Assembly: GCA_019307645.1 (NCBI GenBank)
Contig: JAFDJF010000105.1
Coordinates: forward strand, 1 to 7,438
Source of the DNA: Deltaproteobacteria bacterium
GTDB lineage: Bacteria; Desulfobacterota; DSM-4660; Desulfatiglandales; Desulfatiglandaceae
Length of the DNA stretch: 7,438 nt
Reading direction: 5' to 3'
The notes below the pieces were generated by a model. The model was not told the origin of the DNA. It made no database searches and was given only the letters and a program-made list of their open reading frames with translations. Made by a program: the position numbers and the translations under genes. This document shows, one piece after another, positions 5,581-7,438 of this stretch (the first letter of the stretch is position 1; each line of letters begins with the position of its first letter).

Positions 5581-5702
5581 AATAATCGAATGACGATTAC
5601 ATGAATTCCAAATGACGAAGGAAGGAGTTTTTATCAATTATATAAAATAAATAGAGCGAAGCGATTCAATACTTCGTCATTCGTCATTCGTTATTCGATA
5701 TT
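5581..5702. repeat. Nested imperfect inverted repeats of AATGACGA/TTCGTCATT units
   Basis: AATGACGAAG (5611-5620) pairs perfectly with CTTCGTCATT (5672-5681). Outside them, AATAATCGAATGACGA (5581-5596) roughly matches the reverse complement of TCGTTATTCGATATT near 5688-5702. Tandem TCGTCATTCGTCATTCGTTATTCG fills the right arm. The loop is A/T-rich. Confidence 0.55.
5637..5642 (-). promoter_or_regulatory. Possible -10 box (TATAAT)
   Basis: The minus strand reads TATAAT inside an A/T-rich stretch, 123 bases before the DUF1214 start. The nearest -35-like hexamer, TTGAAT, is 21 bases upstream, too far for a normal sigma-70 promoter, so this is weak. The A/T-rich context alone could produce it. 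Confidence 0.2.
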
Positions 5703-5772
5703 CTGCGGCTTAAAATATTCCCCGCATGGTAGCAATCCCGGATTCTTTACCCTCTCTCAGGCCTTCCGTCTG

Positions 5773-7438
5773 TTATTTCTCCAGCTTCTCTTCATTCTGA
5801 AGCGCATCAGCAACCTTCCCCAGGCCCAAGCCTTCAAGCGTTCTTCTCGTGGGCCGACCTGAATGTGGGTCCCATCCCTCGAACTCATAGTATTTTGTCT
5901 TCCATTCCTCGAATCTGGATCTATCCAGGGTCCGCCCCACATTGTCCGCATATTGCCACCCGGTCTTTTCATATACAGGCAAAAAATGAGGTCTTTCGAT
6001 TGGCTTGGAATAAACATATCCGCTAAACACCTCCATGTCTCTGTGTCTTCCCTGCAATACCCATACAGCCCTGTCCAGATTCCAGATCTTTCTTCCCAAT
6101 TCAATGCCTTCGACAAAACTCATTTCTTTGCCTGTAACAGCGTTTAAGAACCTGGCCTCCCCGTCTGGCGTAGCGCCCAGCATATCCGGTGCGTTCAGGT
6201 TAATAAAGTTTGGCCACAGAAAATCACAATACCCCGCCGACTCGGTCCAGAACCTCGTATAATGTCTGAGCCAGGCGGTTGTTTTGACTCTGTGTTCAGA
6301 ATAGATGCCGGTCGGCCCATCGCCGTAGTCGAACATAAACGGGTCTCCATCGTACGGCAGAACCTTTCTCGAAAGGATCTCTGCCAATTCTTCTGCCGAC
6401 AAAACAGGTTCTGTTCCGCTTATATCGGCCACCCGGGGGATTTGATGGACAGGCAAATTAAAACTGTGATCATTGCAGTCTCTTTCTCCAAGGAGGGAAC
6501 CGTAAGAAAAGTCAACCTCTGCAGCAGGATCATTATGCTCCATATACCCCCAACACATAAGGTTGAGCAGACCGCTGTCCGTGTCTTCCTTATATCTCCC
6601 CCATTTCTCCGCCGCTCTGGCAACGCCTTCGGCCAGATCATTTCCGATCCCGTTTCTCTCCACTATCATCCGTATAAGAGATTCCTTAAACTCAGGGGTC
6701 GACCATTTATCAAAGGGTAAATCCGTGTCAACGGGCTTTCCCGGGCCCGCAACACCCAAAAGAAACAGATTAATCAGATAGACATCGGCCACCAGCATCT
6801 CATAGGAATTTATGCCGAATTCGTCCAAAAGGTCGGACAATCGAAATCGGCTCCTGCTCAGATTCCAGAGATCAGACCTCTCTAGAAGACTCCCTGGAAA
6901 CTCTCCGGTATAAGCGGTGCGGGCTTCAATTGCTTCGGCGGCCTCAGGAGGGAACACATTGGTCAGCGGCCAGATTGTGGTCATGCAAAAGGATTCATTG
7001 CTCAGACCGCTTATTGTCCTTCGATTGCACGCCATTGCACAACCCTGACACGCATGCGGCCGGCAGGGTTCTGTAGTAGATGTAAGCGTCGCCGAACCAG
7101 GCATAAAACTAACCGTCCAATAATCACTGAAATTGGAAATGGGGCTTTCACGTCTGGGTTCATCCACATTATACTGGAAACCGGCCCTGTGCCACAACCA
7201 GCTTTCTATCAGGCCCTGCGGGCTGGCAATTTTCACGCCTCCCGTTCCCATAACGCTGATCGCCATCCTGCTTTGCCTCTCCCCGGCTTGTCCAATACAC
7301 AGAACCGCCGGTTTCTGTGTCGTAAGACCGGTCCCGGCCTCATGCCAGTCGTTCAATTTCTCTCCCGTCACCCTCTGCCAGACCTCCTCCTGGGTTTTCT
7401 TTGTATCCAGCCCCCAAACCCCCCCGGCATCCTCAAAG
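5773..7438 (-). CDS. AOR-family W/Mo-pterin oxidoreductase, N-terminus beyond right edge
   Basis: The frame is open to the right edge. Its GTG at 7371 is not the start, because conserved family sequence continues upstream ('GGVWGLDTKKTQEE', about 7423-7384). 554 residues are visible; roughly 120-140 N-terminal residues of the pterin-binding domain are missing, so the full length is probably near 680. Visible family marks are 'WGLDT', 'IGQAGE', a [4Fe-4S] motif C-x2-C-x3-C (codons at 7050-7048, 7041-7039, 7029-7027), a further Cys at 6228-6226 in 'ESAGYCDFLWP', 'EFGINSYEM', 'RDCNDHSF' (about 6485-6458), and the C-terminal 'YYEFEGWDPHSGRPTRRTLEGLGL'. Members oxidise aldehydes to acids with ferredoxin, or, like BamB, take part in benzoyl-CoA reduction. 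The stretch that usually follows IGxAGE, with GRGGxGAVxGSKxLKAI, seems absent. Substrate unknown. The DUF1214 gene follows after 259 bases. Confidence 0.9.
   Translation of the reverse strand, partial: FEDAGGVWGLDTKKTQEEVWQRVTGEKLNDWHEAGTGLTTQKPAVLCIGQAGERQSRMAISVMGTGGVKIASPQGLIESWLWHRAGFQYNVDEPRRESPISNFSDYWTVSFMPGSATLTSTTEPCRPHACQGCAMACNRRTISGLSNESFCMTTIWPLTNVFPPEAAEAIEARTAYTGEFPGSLLERSDLWNLSRSRFRLSDLLDEFGINSYEMLVADVYLINLFLLGVAGPGKPVDTDLPFDKWSTPEFKESLIRMIVERNGIGNDLAEGVARAAEKWGRYKEDTDSGLLNLMCWGYMEHNDPAAEVDFSYGSLLGERDCNDHSFNLPVHQIPRVADISGTEPVLSAEELAEILSRKVLPYDGDPFMFDYGDGPTGIYSEHRVKTTAWLRHYTRFWTESAGYCDFLWPNFINLNAPDMLGATPDGEARFLNAVTGKEMSFVEGIELGRKIWNLDRAVWVLQGRHRDMEVFSGYVYSKPIERPHFLPVYEKTGWQYADNVGRTLDRSRFEEWKTKYYEFEGWDPHSGRPTRRTLEGLGLGKVADALQNEEKLEK

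Larger units (their letters stand above)
5514..5772. other. 259-base A/T-rich intergenic region between AOR-family and DUF1214 genes
   Basis: No gene is seen. It contains inverted and direct copies of AATGACGA-type units (about 5581-5702), a possible -10 box near 5637-5642, and a TGCGG/CCGCA stem (5704-5708 with 5722-5726, 13-base loop) 46 bases after the AOR-family stop codon. No good intrinsic terminator is visible for the AOR-family gene. This gap is the most likely place in the window for a promoter serving the genes to its left. Confidence 0.5.

Noticed and set aside
7369..7371. GTG as the start of the AOR-family gene
   Set aside because: The frame stays open to the window edge and the upstream residues contain the conserved WGLDT line of the family, so the true start is outside.

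Overview
The window looks like a stretch of an anaerobic, metal-cofactor-rich bacterial chromosome. The enzyme content (a tungsten/molybdenum aldehyde:ferredoxin oxidoreductase-type protein, a DMSO-reductase-family catalytic subunit with its four-cluster ferredoxin subunit, and a methylamine-methyltransferase homologue) and the style of the intergenic repeats fit a Desulfobacterota-type anaerobe (sulfate reducer or relative). That assignment is inference; no rRNA or other taxonomic marker is present.

All seven genes lie on the minus strand, so transcription runs from right to left. In that order they are: (1) an AOR-family oxidoreductase whose N-terminus lies beyond the right edge (7437-5773); (2) a DUF1214 protein (5513-4413); (3) a full-length homologue of monomethylamine methyltransferase MtmB that lacks pyrrolysine (4205-2856); (4) a short-chain dehydrogenase/reductase (2829-2026); (5) a double EthD-like protein (1802-1101); (6) a 16-cysteine ferredoxin subunit (1057-467); (7) the first 70 residues of a DMSO-reductase-family molybdenum/tungsten catalytic subunit, cut by the left edge (210-1). 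Every complete gene has a good Shine-Dalgarno sequence 7-9 bases before its start. I see no convincing gene on the plus strand, no RNA gene, no CRISPR array and no insertion sequence.

Genes 3-4 (26 bases apart) and 5-6 (43 bases apart) are tightly spaced. The other four gaps are 207-259 bases long and filled with small inverted repeats, short tandem repeats and a 23-base element that occurs in two of them in opposite orientation. The gaps between genes 1/2, 2/3, 4/5 and 6/7 could hold promoters or RNA-processing sites, but no clear terminator was found, so one long co-directional cassette is plausible.

The genes together suggest a catabolic pathway for an unidentified substrate. A corrinoid-type methyltransferase homologue, a dehydrogenase and an EthD-like small-molecule protein sit between two redox enzymes of the W/Mo-pterin type. 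The ferredoxin subunit most probably passes electrons to or from the DMSO-reductase-family subunit that follows it. No corrinoid protein, corrinoid activase or pyrrolysine gene is in the window. The most interesting points are the pyrrolysine-free MtmB homologue, the AOR-family protein that appears to lack a normally conserved pterin-side segment, and the unusual gene combination itself.
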